Assembly (NCBI RefSeq): GCF_029784155.1
Contig: NC_073692.1
Location: forward strand, 324,410,406-324,474,405
DNA length: 64,000 nucleotides
Direction of reading: 5' to 3'
Source of the DNA: Uranotaenia lowii
Taxonomy: Eukaryota; Arthropoda; Insecta; Diptera; Culicidae
Part shown: one piece after another, positions 36,215-48,530 of the stretch
Numbering within the stretch: position 1 is the first letter of the stretch
Layout: the number at the start of each line of letters is the position of its first letter
Program-made: the position numbers and the translations under genes
The notes under the pieces: model-generated
Database searches by the model: none
Seen by the model: the letters and a program-made list of their open reading frames with translations, nothing else
What the model was told of the DNA's origin: nothing

Positions 36215-36857
36215 ATTGTTTTTATTTCGATTCTCGCAAAACCGAACGGTTTTCAAAAATAACATTATCTTATCGTTATCGCAATAATAAGACGAATATA
36301 ATTTAGTCAAACACCAAAAATATGTTTATCATTCTCTAATGGTAAAAAAAAACAACAACAAAAACAAAATTTAATAAAAAAAAATTCTCAAAAACGACAA
36401 AAAGATATGAAATTCATAAAATTAAAATGCAAACACAAACCAAAGACTAGCGATTACAAAAAAAAATGAAGAATGACAAAAATAGTAAATACAACAAAAA
36501 AAATTATAAACAAATCATGAAGAGTGCCTTAAACGACAGATAAATGATAAATTTAATATAATGATTTTTTTTCTGATTTTGCTATCTGACGCTATCATGG
36601 AATCAAAGATAGCGGCTTCTGCTTAACTTTAAAATGATGTAACTTACTGAAAATCACATGAAATCCTTATAATATTTAAGTTTAAAAGTATAAGTTTGAA
36701 ATGCTGCTTATCATAAATAAAAAAAATAACTAAAAATCGAAAATTGACTTAAAATCACGTTGGTAATAATTATAATTGAGGTTTTTTGTACTAGTAATCG
36801 AAAAAAAAAATTGAAAAACAAAGTTCGATTTTGACAATCCAAAATATTCGAGCGAGT
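36215..36857. mobile_element. Damaged copy of the ACCCCG MITE with an inserted repeat segment
   Basis: The interior follows that of 3675-4141: AACATTA-CTT, CACCAAAAATA, the A-rich ATGACAAAAA block, AAATTGACT-AAAAT, then GTTCGATTTTG-CAA. Both extreme termini are eroded. About 141 bp (36573-36713) has no counterpart in the first copy and instead matches 39318-39458. Confidence 0.65.
36573..36713 (+). repeat. Duplicated 141-bp segment, near-identical to 39318-39458
   Basis: The two segments differ at only about five positions, far less than neighbouring units of the same repeat family. This segment is embedded in an unrelated MITE, so it was copied or inserted recently. Confidence 0.85.
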
Positions 36858-38135
36858 AGGTTCCTTTCAAATTAGATTTTTCAAAAACAGATCTTAAATT
36901 TGGAAAACCCGACAGGTTACATAAATGATAAAATATATCTGTATAAGTAAGCTGCAAACAAAATATCAGAAACAGGAATGAAGTTCATTCCGGTAAAAAT
37001 ATATGAAACTCTCACAAAAGTTGAATAGGAAAAACAGTCTGCAGATCGTATTGAAAATAGAAAATAAAAACCCAACAGAAGCAATCAGCTTTACTACTTA
37101 AAAAATTAAACTATCAATCTTTTAAAAAAATTAGGCATTTGAAAGGGACTCTTCCGCGGTAACTCTTTAGTAATGCGGTAGCGGTAAGATAATTATACTT
37201 TAATCAATTCATTGCTTAATTTCTTTTGAAACTCTTCAGAACGAAGAGATTATTCTTGCTAAAATTACTCCAATATTCTTGAAATTACCTTTAAACAATT
37301 CCGGATGTTTCATTTCCAAGATTTTTAGTTGTTCCAAGAGAAAAAACCAAATGTTAATTGAACTATAAAAGATGCAGATACTTTTGTTAAATTTTTGATT
37401 CCTCGTATACTGAATGTTTGGGAAATTATAAATGGAACGGTCTATAACCTTTTTTGATTAGCTTCAAAAAACTCATTGACTTTAAAAACTTATGCCCAGA
37501 CTTAAAATATTTCATTGAAGAAATTTTAATAGTGTGCCAGAATTCATAATAATTTTGTGAATGTTAATTTTTATCTTTTTTTATAAAAATTTTCAACTAC
37601 ATAACATTTGAGGATCATTTTAGAGTTGTCGAGGCAAGGCAAGATCTGGATATTCGAAAAAAAACCTATATTCAAAAGCAATTCAAAATTGTTATGTCTC
37701 AAGTAACAAATTTAGTTTTAATATGGTCAGCACAACTAACTTAGAGCTTAAGCATTAATCTTTATAAAAAGCTCTATATTCTTTACATCACCAGATCTCT
37801 AATATAGCAAAAATCTGGCTATTTGGCATAGAAACGTCGTCATGACTGATTTTAACCTTCGATAAAATCAAAGCTTTTATTAAGCATATTAGCCATTTTT
37901 GTTTCATTTTATTCAACGAAATCTCCGACTTTTTTCCAGCAACCATGAGGGTTCATGGATGATAATTGTACTATTGAGATACGATCTGGTAGAATTATTA
38001 TCAAAAAAGAAATGTTTTAACCTATTATGAGCATCTTTTCTACTGCCAGTCAAGGTTTTGGGTAAAATGTGTTTAAAATAAATGCGCCTACTCCTCAGTC
38101 AAATCTTTAAAATTAGGAAATTCAAATGAAATATA
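36858..38135. other. AT-rich non-coding DNA
   Basis: No supported gene, RNA or element. Confidence 0.5.
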
Positions 38136-38137
38136 TA

Positions 38138-39034
38138 GGGGAGAGTGGGGTATCGTGGGCCACTTTTAATATCTCAGATGTGTGTTGAGATAAAAATCTC
38201 AAACCAATTGTCATCGTGGTCGCTTTGCGTGAGCATACATTCCTATATGTTGTTGACTGAAATACGCATCATATGCTTCTTTTATTTATCAAGCTAAAAA
38301 AAGTTAGAAAAATTTATTTACATAATTAAAAAAACACCCGCTAATTTCATCGATGGGGAACCTAAAGTGCATAACAAAAATATGCTCATACGCTTATGAT
38401 CTTAGTTTTGTCATGATCTTTCACGTGGAAAAGAAATTTTTGAAGAAACTTCAATAAGTCACACAAACGCAACCAATTTGCAAATCATAGCTTGTGGGGA
38501 ATCGTGGGCCACACATCTTGAACCACCTATATTTTTATGTTTTTATACACATTCAGAACTTAAAATACGTTTTACCTTTCTGCAAAGTTTTCTTATGTCA
38601 AATGAAGAGTTATGAAAAATATTTTGTCCATTTTATATAAGAAATTTTGCCAAAACGTTCGCGAGCCAGGTTTTGGAATCTATGCGATCATACACAGCTC
38701 TCTTTTTTATTTCATCATCTGAAATTGCTTTTAAATAATGAAATGAATTAGGAAATCACAGTTTTGGGTCAACTCATAAACATTGCATTTTATTTGGTCA
38801 ATTTAGATTTGGTGGCCCACGATTCCCCACCATTTTTTTAAAATCCAAAAAATATTGCTTTTTTTCAAACAGTCAGAATTTGGGGAAAATGACTTATTAA
38901 AATTTAAAAAAAAATACCTCATGATACCTTAAAAATGTAGAAAACCATACCATTTTTTATTTTCATTTTATCTTTTATAATAAAGAAGTTATGGAACAAC
39001 GAAAAAAAGTGGCCCATGATTCCCCAATCTCCCA
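38138..39034. mobile_element. TA-flanked MITE with four GTGGGGAATCGTGGGCCAC motifs
   Basis: The left end is GGGGAGAGTGGGGTATCGTG, running on into GGCCAC. The right end inverted is TGGGAGATTGGGGAATCATG, also into GGCCAC. TA lies outside both ends. Two further copies of the motif sit inside: direct at about 38494-38513 and inverted at about 38811-38831. Two motifs therefore point inward from each side. No coding frame is present. Confidence 0.8.
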
Positions 39035-39906
39035 TAATTTAATGCGAAAAATAAAATAAATAGAAATTGTTTCGCGAAAAACACTTTTCAATAAATTTAA
39101 TTGTCCAACCTGACATAATGACATCGCAAACATGATGGAAACGATTGAAAATAGAATGATGAAACTTCCACAAAATTGTCGAAAGAGCTAAAATAGAAAA
39201 AAAAAGTCGAATTTCGCTATCTGAACCCATCTTCAAATCCAAGATGGTGGGTTCCGCATAAGTTCAAAATTCTATTAACCACTGAAAATCCCAAAACACT
39301 CCTAAAATATAAATAGTCTGATTTTGCTATCTGACGCTATCATGAAATCAAAGATAGCGGCTTCTGCTAAACTTTAAAATGATGTAACTTACTGAAAATC
39401 ATATGAAATCCTTATAATATTTAAGATTAAAAGTATAAGTTTGAAATGCTGCTTATCACTAAAAGTCACCTTAAACTTCCATATGGGGCTTAACTAGAAG
39501 AAAGCGAGTTTCGCTACCTGACGCCATCTTGAAATCCAAGATGGTGTCTTTACTTAAAAATGCTGTAAATCACTTAAGATCGAATGAAAGCCCCACAATA
39601 TTGGTATTGAGTGAAACGACTCAACAAGAAGAAACCAAACCAAACCAAACCCACAATATGGGTTTCATTTCGAAGTGCTGAACGAGTAGAAGTCAAATTT
39701 TGATATTTGGCGTCATCCAAGATGGTGACTCTCGATGATCTTTAAAATGCTCTTAATGGTCGAAAATCGCATTTCAATTTCATGTGACTTTCAGTGATTT
39801 ACAGCATTTTCAAGTTAAGTGGAAGCCACTATCTTCGATTTCTAAATGGAGGTTTCAAGTGGTTACCAATAATTAACAGGTTAAGCCATTTAATTTTTCT
39901 GATGTC

Positions 39907-40262
39907 ATCAGCTGGTTTTATGTATTTTCTTTGCTTTGCTTTGGTCAAAGCCTCGATTGGCCGTGCCTCGGGTCAATTTGCCGGGTTCATGTTTTTTTGG
40001 CGCAAAACAGACGTTTTGGCTTTTGTACCATCCTAGTATTGTCACCCAGGAAGGATTTTTTAGTCCAATTTCACATAGGTTTCATCGTCCATAATAATGC
40101 ACCCAGAACTTTTGCAAAATATTGAATCATACAGTTTTGGGCTTTGAGTTGAAAGAAAGGGCATGATTTGGGTTCATTCTAAGTTTTTTTATGATTTCGG
40201 TACGTCTTGAGCCCAAGTCGCACTTAAGCTCGCATCACGTTAGACGTCGACTTCTCTCGCCA
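39907..40262 (-). pseudogene. Tc1/mariner-like transposase relic (MDDETY type)
   Basis: Reading the minus strand with frameshifts and stops gives G-L-K-T-Y-R-N-H-K-K. After about 30 codons it gives C-I-I-M-D-D-E-T-Y-V-K-L-D, a stop, then K-I-L-P-G. The M-D-D-E-T-Y block matches the first catalytic Asp region of IS630-Tc1-mariner transposases common in mosquitoes, which cut and paste DNA at TA sites. At least two stops are visible and the remaining catalytic residues cannot be located, so it is inactive. Confidence 0.7.
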
Positions 40263-40313
40263 CATTTCGAACACAAAATATTCGATTCAAAATTACGGTC
40301 AACATAAGGTGTA

Positions 40314-41235
40314 GGGGGAAGTCGGGTAAGACGTACACCTTAAGGTATAATCGCAATAGAAAATCAGATATTGCTTTTTTCATTGCAGTTTTCGTGCAGA
40401 TGGGCAGCTTAGGTTGTTTACTATCGCATTAACTATTGGAATGAGTAAAGTTCCTTCATCAAGACTGTTTTAGTAGATCTAAAAAATGCTTGCAAATTAC
40501 ACTTTTCAAAAATTGTCGGGTATAACGGACACTGCCCAGAAAAGGCCGGAAAAATTGATTGAAATGTAAATATTTTTGTGAGTTAAGTATTTGAGAACGT
40601 TTTTAAACCAAAATGGAACCAACTGGTCCGAGTCCAGATGCGAAACATGTGGTATTTTTGTGGTATTTCTGTATTTTAGAGGCACTTTCTTCACCGGGGA
40701 TTCTGTTTTTACAGTTTTTATGGCCTGTTTAAGATGGTGAGTGCTTTTCGACCGACAATTGCTCTTGCCAAGGTCCTTTGGGAGGTTGGGAAAAATTTGA
40801 AATACCTTGAGAAACTTATGTGTCCGTTTTACTCGATCTTGAGGTGTTCGATTTACCCGCCTTAGCAACTTTTTTTCAAAACGTTTGTTGCTCAAGCCTT
40901 TTGACCGATATTTGCTGATTTTTCTCAAGATGGTTAGAAAGAAGCCTAATAAACACTCTACCTCTGAAAACGGTTGAAATTTTTGAAGATTTTGTGAGCT
41001 ATGAACTATTTTCTGAGGAGAGAAAATTACATCAAATAATAGATCTTCAAAGTTTTTGTTTGTTTTGTTTACTTTTATGAGACCTTGCTTGTTATAAATA
41101 AACAAAGAGTCTCGAAAGCGTTGATACACTTTAGCGAACATATTCTCATCATTAGATTTGTGCCAAACATTGTAATTTTCGAAATATTGAAAATGTCCGT
41201 TTTACCCGCTGTGTCCGTCTTACCCGACTTTCCCC
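40314..41235. mobile_element. TA-flanked MITE, GGGGGAAGTCGGGTAAGACG termini
   Basis: The left end GGGGGAAGTCGGGTAAGACG matches the inverted right end GGGGAAAGTCGGGTAAGACG with one mismatch. TA lies at 40312-40313 and 41236-41237, so the target duplication is TA. A 211-codon open frame inside (40506-41141, minus) has no domain and is broken in the related copy at 42052-42520, so it is not called. Confidence 0.85.
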
Positions 41236-41541
41236 TACTTATAATTTCTTGAATAGTCTATACCAAATTCGACTTCTTCCTGTATAGCCTTCTCACATAA
41301 TACCCATATCGTGAGGCTTTCATTTGATTTTCAGTGATTTACAGTATACTATATACTTAAGCGGAAGCAGCCAATTCAACTTCTTCTTGTTTAGCAGCAT
41401 CACTTAATTCCCATTTTATGGGGGTTTTTAGCTAGTATGGGAAATATACAGGTTTGAAAAAAAAAAGATTTCAATATGATGTCAGATAGCGAAGTTCGAC
41501 TTGTACTGGTTAAGCCTTTTTAACTATTACCCATATTCTAA

Positions 41542-41691
41542 AGCCTAGTCCACACTAGACAACTTGGACTGCGATTTCGGTTGCTGAGACTTGTTTATGT
41601 TTACATCTTGGATGCTGAAGGTCTCCTATACTTGTCGGGAGACTTGAGGCGAGACGAAATGCAGTCCAAGTTGCCTAGTGTGGACTAGGCT
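41542..41691. mobile_element. 150-bp MITE with TAA target duplication
   Basis: The ends are long inverted repeats, AGCCTAGTCCACACTAG, continuing to CTTGGACTGC with one mismatch. TAA lies on both sides (41539-41541 and 41692-41694). A 3-bp TAA/TTA duplication is the signature of PIF/Harbinger elements. It is inserted in the right arm of the foldback-like array. Confidence 0.85.
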
Positions 41692-42051
41692 TAAGGGTTT
41701 CATGCGATTTTCGAGCAAGTTTAGTGGATGAAACCATCTTGGATTTCAAGATGGCGTCTGACAACGAAATTCGATTTCTACTTGTTTAGCCCTTTCACCC
41801 AAAACCCATATATGAGGTTTTCAGTCGTTCAAAGCTTAAAAAAAAAGCAGAAGCCGCCATCTTTGAGTAATGATTGTGTTAAGCAACTTTTTTTTCCTAC
41901 TAGTTGGACCCTTTCACTCACATTGTAAAGATATTCAAACCACTTCCGTCGATTTGAAGCATTTCAAAGATTACTTTTTATTTAACTCAAAAACAACACG
42001 CATGATCGATCAAAAATGTATAAAAATGGCAATTTCAATTCAAATAGGAAT

Positions 42052-42520
42052 GTCAGGAAAGACGGACACAGCGGGTTAAACGGCCACTTTCAGTATGTCA
42101 GAAATTACAATGTTTCAAAAAAAATCTAATGTTGGGAAAAAGTTTTCCTAGGTGTATTCACACTATCGAGAACTTGTGTTGATTTACAGCAAGCCAGGTC
42201 TCATAACAGTAAACAAAACATACAAAAACTTTCAGGCTGCACCATCTGATGTAATTTTCCCAGATTTTTTAAATTTTTCATCGGTTTGATCCTCCATATG
42301 CTCTCAGAAGACCTTGGCAAGAGCTATTGTCTGTCAAAAAGTATTCAGTATCTCAAGCAAGATATTAAAGCTGCTTAAAGATGTTTTCCGAAAACAGCGC
42401 CTACAAAATACCGAATAACGAAACCCACACTATTCCGCTACCGGATTTAGACCAGTTGGTTCCATTTCGGTTTCAAATAATTTTCAAATGCTTAATTCAC
42501 TTAAATATGTACTAGTAAAC
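42052..42520 (-). mobile_element. Truncated second copy of the GTCGGGTAAGACG MITE, opposite orientation
   Basis: From AAGACGGACACAGCGGGTTAA onward it follows the reverse complement of 41215 down to about 40560: ATTACAATGTTT, CAAG-CAGGTCTCATAA, GTAAACAAAAC and TGATGTAATTTTC occur in order. One terminus is missing and the other is eroded. Confidence 0.7.
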
Positions 42521-43729
42521 CGCTGCAAAAAATGACTGTTTGCTCCCATATGTTTTTTCGATGTCTTTTGGGTCACTAAGCATCAGAATAAAATTTCAGA
42601 TGATTTGGTTGATTCCTGAGATAGCACATTAAATCAACCAGAAAATTCAAATGAGCTGGAAATGAATTTGGTCTTTGATTTTTGGTTTTAGCTATTCTGA
42701 TTTTTTATTTTTTGCTAACATGGCAAGCAGCTAAGCATTTCATGGAAAAAGTTATAACCATTTCAAAATAAAAAATCAAAATCTAAAAATGGCAATCTTT
42801 GCTTGCTGGAGCTATTAGTAATTTCATGAAATGATTTTACAAAAAATATATAAATCAATGAATTTTCTGGCTATGCAAAACAGTTTTTTGAGATTTTTTT
42901 ATTCCCGTCCTACGGTTACACAGATTTCAAATAAGCAGTAAAAGCGCTAAAATTATGAAAAAAAAATTATTTCGGAAAAAAACTGTATAACATCGAATAT
43001 CCTTTCTGGGGTACAAGTTATGTTCGTGCTTTGTTCACATGAATTGTATTGCAAAAATCATGGCATATTTTTCATCCAAAGTTATGTTTTTTGGAACTTT
43101 CAATACATCTCTGGCGATTTTTGAATGAAAAATGTTGTTTTCTCATACAAATTTACATACAAAATTAACGTTGCGCTAATTCAGGACTGGATGAATCTAG
43201 CCTGAGCGTGTCATGTTTTTACATCTTGATCGAGAACTGTCACCTTATTTTTTCCGTTTTCAAAAAAAAGCATTTCAAGCGCCTTTTTAAAACTTGAAAA
43301 AAAAAAGCTTGGAGCAAATTTCTCAGGTAATGTTTTATTGGAATTTCTTCAGAAAGTCTTTCTAAACAACTTTAACATTATATTTAGTACAAGCTTTATT
43401 ATGGAACTATCTTCCATGACCATAATAAAACAGTTAAAAAACTAGCTGCATATGAAATGCCATATTAAAATCATAATAACCTTGTAGGCTTAATCTGTGT
43501 TACTTGGGATAGGTTTCCTAGTTTATCAGTTATCTGATGATCAATTTAACTCAAAATTGATCAATTTTTCCACACGTCATATCATTTAGTCTAGGAGTGA
43601 TAGACACAATCTGAAGCATGATTTCAATTCAGAATGTCAAAATAATTTATAAAAATATAGAAAAATTAAGGTTTCAACCACTTATTTAAAGCAACATGGA
43701 GTTCTTTTAATAGAAATCCAACAATTCTC
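42521..43729. other. Non-coding DNA with a hAT-interior fragment
   Basis: About 43505-43660 resembles 12690-12840 inside the 1,986-bp hAT-type element (TAGTTTATCAGTTAT, AAAATTGATCAATTT, CACACGTCATATCA). The rest is unrecognised. Confidence 0.45.
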
Positions 43730-45180
43730 GCTACAGAAGAGCCAATTTTGAAAGTACAGCCCCACTTCCAAGTCCTCTCCAAAAGTCTAGTCTGGTCTAT
43801 GGTGCCAACGTGTCGGGTTGTGGTTTTTGCTAAGTTTTCCTCCTTCCAACACGGTTCCTCAGAATGAATGACTTCTGCCTGCCCTCGGCTCCAGAGAAAG
43901 AGGTTTCAATGCGAGAGTGGCAATTTCTTCGGAAAGTGCCTAGTAGTTAGCTCTTTCAGTTTGTTAGAGGTTTATTTTTGCTCCCCAGCTCAGTTGGAAG
44001 CGAGAAGACGACACCGTCAAATGGATTCCCCGAGCTTACAATTAATGAATTCAACATTGAAAAAGTTTGATGACATTCACTTTGTCAAACTTTGGGAATC
44101 CACTTAATGTTGTCGGTGTCTTGGGATCCTTTGTTTGGGGAAATGCGCAGCCGAAGCGGATGGCTGTTTTCCTGGTGTTCAATGTTGACAACCGCACTCA
44201 CTTAATCCATTGATGGACTAAAATTGTTTAAGAGTTGGTATTTCGAAAAAAAAAATAGGATAAGAAGAAGAAGAAGAAAATTGTTTTTATCTATTAAAGT
44301 CAATATAGCGGTTTTTTGTACAAAACATGCTGCGTATTTTTTGTAACTGTTTCTGGCGCTCATGACTGCGAAATTCAAAAGTAACATAATAAATTCCGTC
44401 AAAATCCCTCAACCTTCGCCGCCAATATTGTGTACCAACTGCTGCTGAGGCCGGGAAAAAGATTTCCTTCATTCACTTTTATCGCCATCATCCAGGCGGT
44501 TGCAACAAAAATTCACCCGCTCACTGAACGCGATAAACCACTTTCGAGACACATTCTGGGCACCCCGACACCGTCACATCTCCCTAGCGTTGAACCATTA
44601 AAATAAGAACCAAAGCAACGACGCCTTGGATTTTCTTAATTCGAATTCCTCAATCCGCAAGGATCCACCACGAAGGCGTCGCGGCCCTCTGCCGTTTCTG
44701 TGGCTAAGAAAACGTTTTCTTCCCCGGACCTTTTGCATACAAGGGGCTCGATTTGGTGCGTTATTAAATTTTTGTTATCTCGAAATTAACATATTTTGTG
44801 TGTTTGCTTGTGCTGTGCGGTCTTTTTTTGTCCCTCGTTCCTCTTCAGCGTTTATTATTTTCACTTTCAAGGATGCTGGTTGGTGCCATCAGCCATTTTT
44901 TTTTCTCTGGTTTCCGCATTATCCTAAACATTCCCGGGGCCCTGCAGCCAAAGAATGCGGAACGGCAACGCAAACAATGATGGCGGTTTCGTGAGGTTGA
45001 TCGTTTTTCGGTTGATGTGGTGAGGATTTTTGTTCCGGGTTTTCCAACGCCGACATTGATGTGGGGTTCACCCTTGGAATGTGGGATTTGGAAAATGACA
45101 TTTTCATTCTTCCCCTCGAGGTGGGAAGGATTTATCCGTTCTATATCTTTTTAGTTCTGGCTCTCCGAAGTAGGTTTCCC
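43730..45180. other. GC-balanced island, probably host single-copy DNA
   Basis: Mixed-base sequence with several short overlapping frames, including 122 codons at 44626-44994 (plus), none with a domain. No transposon ends are seen. It is the largest such island in the right half. Confidence 0.3.
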
Positions 45181-45894
45181 TTTTTGTGATCAATTGAAAA
45201 ATGAATCTAAATTCTCTGGAAGGGATAGGGCAAACATCGTTGGCAGTTTTTCTTTTTTTATACAACCATACTCAATCCAAACTTATCAAGAAACTATTCA
45301 AAAGTGGTGTCTTAAGAGTAACGTTCCCAATTAAAAAATTATGTTTCCATATTTTATACTAAAATAGGGGTACGTTACGTTGGAGCTAAAACCGTTGTTC
45401 ATGCAAAATTTAAGCTCATTCCGTAAACTCTTAAGGGTAGGCTTACCAAAATCTTATATATGAAAATGGAGGCGTTCTCTTTGTAACACTATCACGTTTA
45501 ATTGGAAGATCGAAATGGAATGAAATTTGGTATCCGAGGGTTTTTTGGGTCAGGGATGGTTTGAGAATCTCTCTTTTTATGGAAGAGGGGCTCCCATACA
45601 AAATCAACAAGAAATGGGATACAACTCGAACAACTTCAAGACGCTTTTCATGAAAACATATTCACGAATACGAATTAGTTAAAGATGTGCAGATGAAGTT
45701 AAACATTTTCTAATGATTTATTAAATCAAAGGTTAAAAAAAGTTTACCGGGTAAGCGAGTAAAATATAAAAAAATAGAACTTTTGGATGGAAGAACAAGC
45801 AAAAAGTATGACATCTGTTCAGCAAAATAAAGACAAAAAGAAGAACACCTGATTAAGAATCAATTTGAGAAAAATAAGTGATTTGGAGAGCATA

Positions 45895-48530
45895 TATATT
45901 AAGTGAGGATTTCTGTTTGTCTGTCTTTCTGTCTTTTCCCTATAGACTCGGAAGCTACTGTACCGATTTACGTGAAACTAGGCAGGTACAGGTATTGGAT
46001 GCCGAGAAAGATCAAGATTAGGGTTTGAGACTCCTCCCCCAAACAAGAAGGGGGGAGAGGGTCTCCTAAACAAAAGGCAAATGTTTGTATAACTCGAGGT
46101 ACCAACAATATTTCTTTGATTATTCGAGACCCCAACCTTTTTCCAGTAGGGTGAAAAAAGGGGGAAGGGGGCCTTTTTTTATAATTTTATACATAGCTCA
46201 AAAACTAATTAGGCAAATGGAAACTAAATTGGCATGTGAGGGTATTTGGGTACGAGAAATATTCTAATGATTATTTGAAACCCTCCCTCATCCCAATGGG
46301 GAAACAGAAGAGGGGGAGAGGGGTTTCCATACAATGTTTGTAAATCTGAAGAACAAATCGAGCAAATGGAACCAAAATTGCCAAGGGATGGTATCAGGGT
46401 ACGGTATCCTTTTCTCTTCCCAGTGGGGAGATAGGAAGAGGGAGGGGTGTTCCTGTACAATTTTTTACAATTCCTGAGAAGTGTTTAAGTGCATGGATCT
46501 AAATTTCATGTATGGTATTCGAGTACGAGAAAAATATCTCTATGACTATCAGAGACTTCCATTAGAAAGATAGAGAAATGAGGCTTCCATACGATTTTAT
46601 TTGCTTATTTCGAGAAAAATTAGAGCAAATGGAACCAAATTTTTCAAGGAAGGTGTTTGAAAACAGATAACGGTTACTATTGATATATGGAACTACCACT
46701 GACCATACTTACTTTACACTCGATTTCGTTTGTTGGAAAATTTTTCCTGCAGTACGCAATATCGATTCCAGAGTGCGCATTGATCGCTTTTGATGAAATG
46801 CTATCCCGGCCCACGTTTTTGCATAACTCGAGAACTTATCTAAGAAATGGAATAAAATTTCACAAAGAAATGGATTAGGTTACGAGAAATGGTTTTATTT
46901 TTATTTGAGGCAACATCCTTCTTCCAATGAGTACGATGATGGGAGGGACCCTTGCAGAATTTTGTTGGCGTAACTTAAAAATTTATCAAGCACATTGAAT
47001 CAAATTTGGCATGGAAAGGTGTTTGGGTTTATTTTTTATTTACATAGTATTGGGGTTTGGGTAGTAGTAGTAGTAGTTTGGTGTTTGGGTACGAGGTATG
47101 TTTCAAAGATTGTTATAAAACCTACTGCCTTGGAGAAAGAAAAGGTAAGGAGGGAGTTCCATATAATTTTGATGTATCGCTATGAGAGGGTTTTTGGAAC
47201 GAAAAAAGGGAATGATTTTCAGAAATGCTGCCTCCTTCAAAAGTGGGGGTGGGAAGGGGAAATGGCATGTTTAGCATCAATCAAATACTTATCAATCAAA
47301 TCGACCATCTTTTATAAGACAGGATGTTTTCATACGAATAAATTGAGGCCTTTCTTTTTTTTTCAGGGCAAAGTTGGAAAGAAGACAAGTTTTTTTTCAT
47401 GTTATTGTCAAAAATATTGTCAAAAAAAACATGCGATAAGTGATGTTATTTAGATACCAACAATGTTTTATAGAACTTTTGAGCCCTCCCCACTTTAGAA
47501 GAATAGAAGGTGAAGTTTCCATACCAATATATCATGCATTTTGGCAAAATGAGACAAAAAGAAAGTAAAAATGTCAGATCATAAAAACAAATTCAAATAT
47601 CAAGTTTCACTTAATAAGATGAAATCATCTTTGTTTTGCAATTTGAAACGCCAGTTTCAGTTCTTATTTTAAATTGTTGTTTTTGATTTATGCTGAAATT
47701 GGTTTTAAATAATTCCCACTAAAAAACTTAAAAATTCAAAAAATTAAGCAAATTTCATTTATTTTTGCAAAGTGTAGCAGGAACCCCCACAGTAAATGGA
47801 GCCGAATTTGGCATGGAACGATATTTGGGTAGGAAGAATGTTTTCATGATCATTCGGAACTCCTCCCTTCTTACAATGCGGACATGGAAGACAGAAGGGG
47901 GCTTCCATAAAAAAATTGTTTAAAAAAGAACAAATCGAGCAAATGGAACCAAATTTTGTCATGGGATTGTATTAGGGTGTGTAGATTGTTTCTTTGAATT
48001 TTTGGTATCCCTTTACTCTTCCAATGGAAAAAAGGGAGAGGAAGGGAGCTCTTGTGATTTTTTTTTAACATATCTGAAAAATTATAATAGCAAATGTAAA
48101 ACAAAAAATATTTCAATTACTAAACGACTACCTTTATCAAGTAGTGGAGTAGATGGGAAGGAGAAAAGGAGGGGTACCTTACAGTTTTTAAGCATATATC
48201 TATCTCTAAAGAAACGATCTTTTTCAAGAAAGGTTGGACCCTTCCTTTTTAATGGCATTATTTGGCATAACTCAAAAACTTATCAAACAAATGGAGCTAA
48301 ATGTAGCTTACTAAAACATTGTCAAAATTTTATATCCTAAAATACTAATTTAAAGATCAAGTTTCACTCAATAAGATGAAATTGTCTCCAGTTGAGCAGT
48401 TCTCACCTCAAAATAGTTGTTCCTTATTTTGGCTGAAATTTATCAAAATTATACCTTAAAAGAATGTAATACATTTTAAACGATTTCATTTATTTTTGTA
48501 AGGTGTAGAAAAGCACACCAGAGCAGCTAG
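45895..48530 (+). mobile_element. Composite non-autonomous Helitron with two 3' subterminal regions
   Basis: The 5' side (TATATATT, then TTTCTGTTTGTCTGTC and AGACTCGGAAGCTACTG) and the final 3' end (hairpin GGTGT...ACACC at 48502-48519, GAGCAGCTAG, then T) match the complete Helitron. In between are diverged internal units. A second, earlier 3' subterminal region lies at about 47580-47785 (AAGTTTCACTTAATAAGATG...AAAGTGTAGCAGGAAC), where the sequence passes straight into another unit. This implies two elements joined, or an internal duplication. Confidence 0.8.

Larger units (their letters stand above)
39190..41960. repeat. Foldback-like inverted array of diverged units
   Basis: The left part has direct units containing TTCGCTATCTGACGCCATC and AATCCAAGATGG (about 39200, 39320, 39505, 39690). 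The right part has the same units inverted (about 41485, 41730, 41850; CCATCTTGGATTTCAAGATGG, then a TTCGA...CTTGTTTAGCC segment). The arms face each other around a centre now holding a transposase relic and a TA-flanked MITE. Outer limits are approximate. The organisation resembles foldback transposons, whose long arms are tandem repeats. Confidence 0.6.

Noticed and set aside
40506..41141. 211-codon frame on the minus strand
   Set aside because: It lies entirely within a TA-flanked MITE and is full of stops in the related copy at 42052-42520. No transposase motif is seen.
44626..44994. 122-codon frame on the plus strand
   Set aside because: Overlapping frames on both strands and no recognisable domain or start context.
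46995..47453. 152-codon frame on the plus strand
   Set aside because: It is a reading of Helitron internal units, which are non-coding in all other copies.
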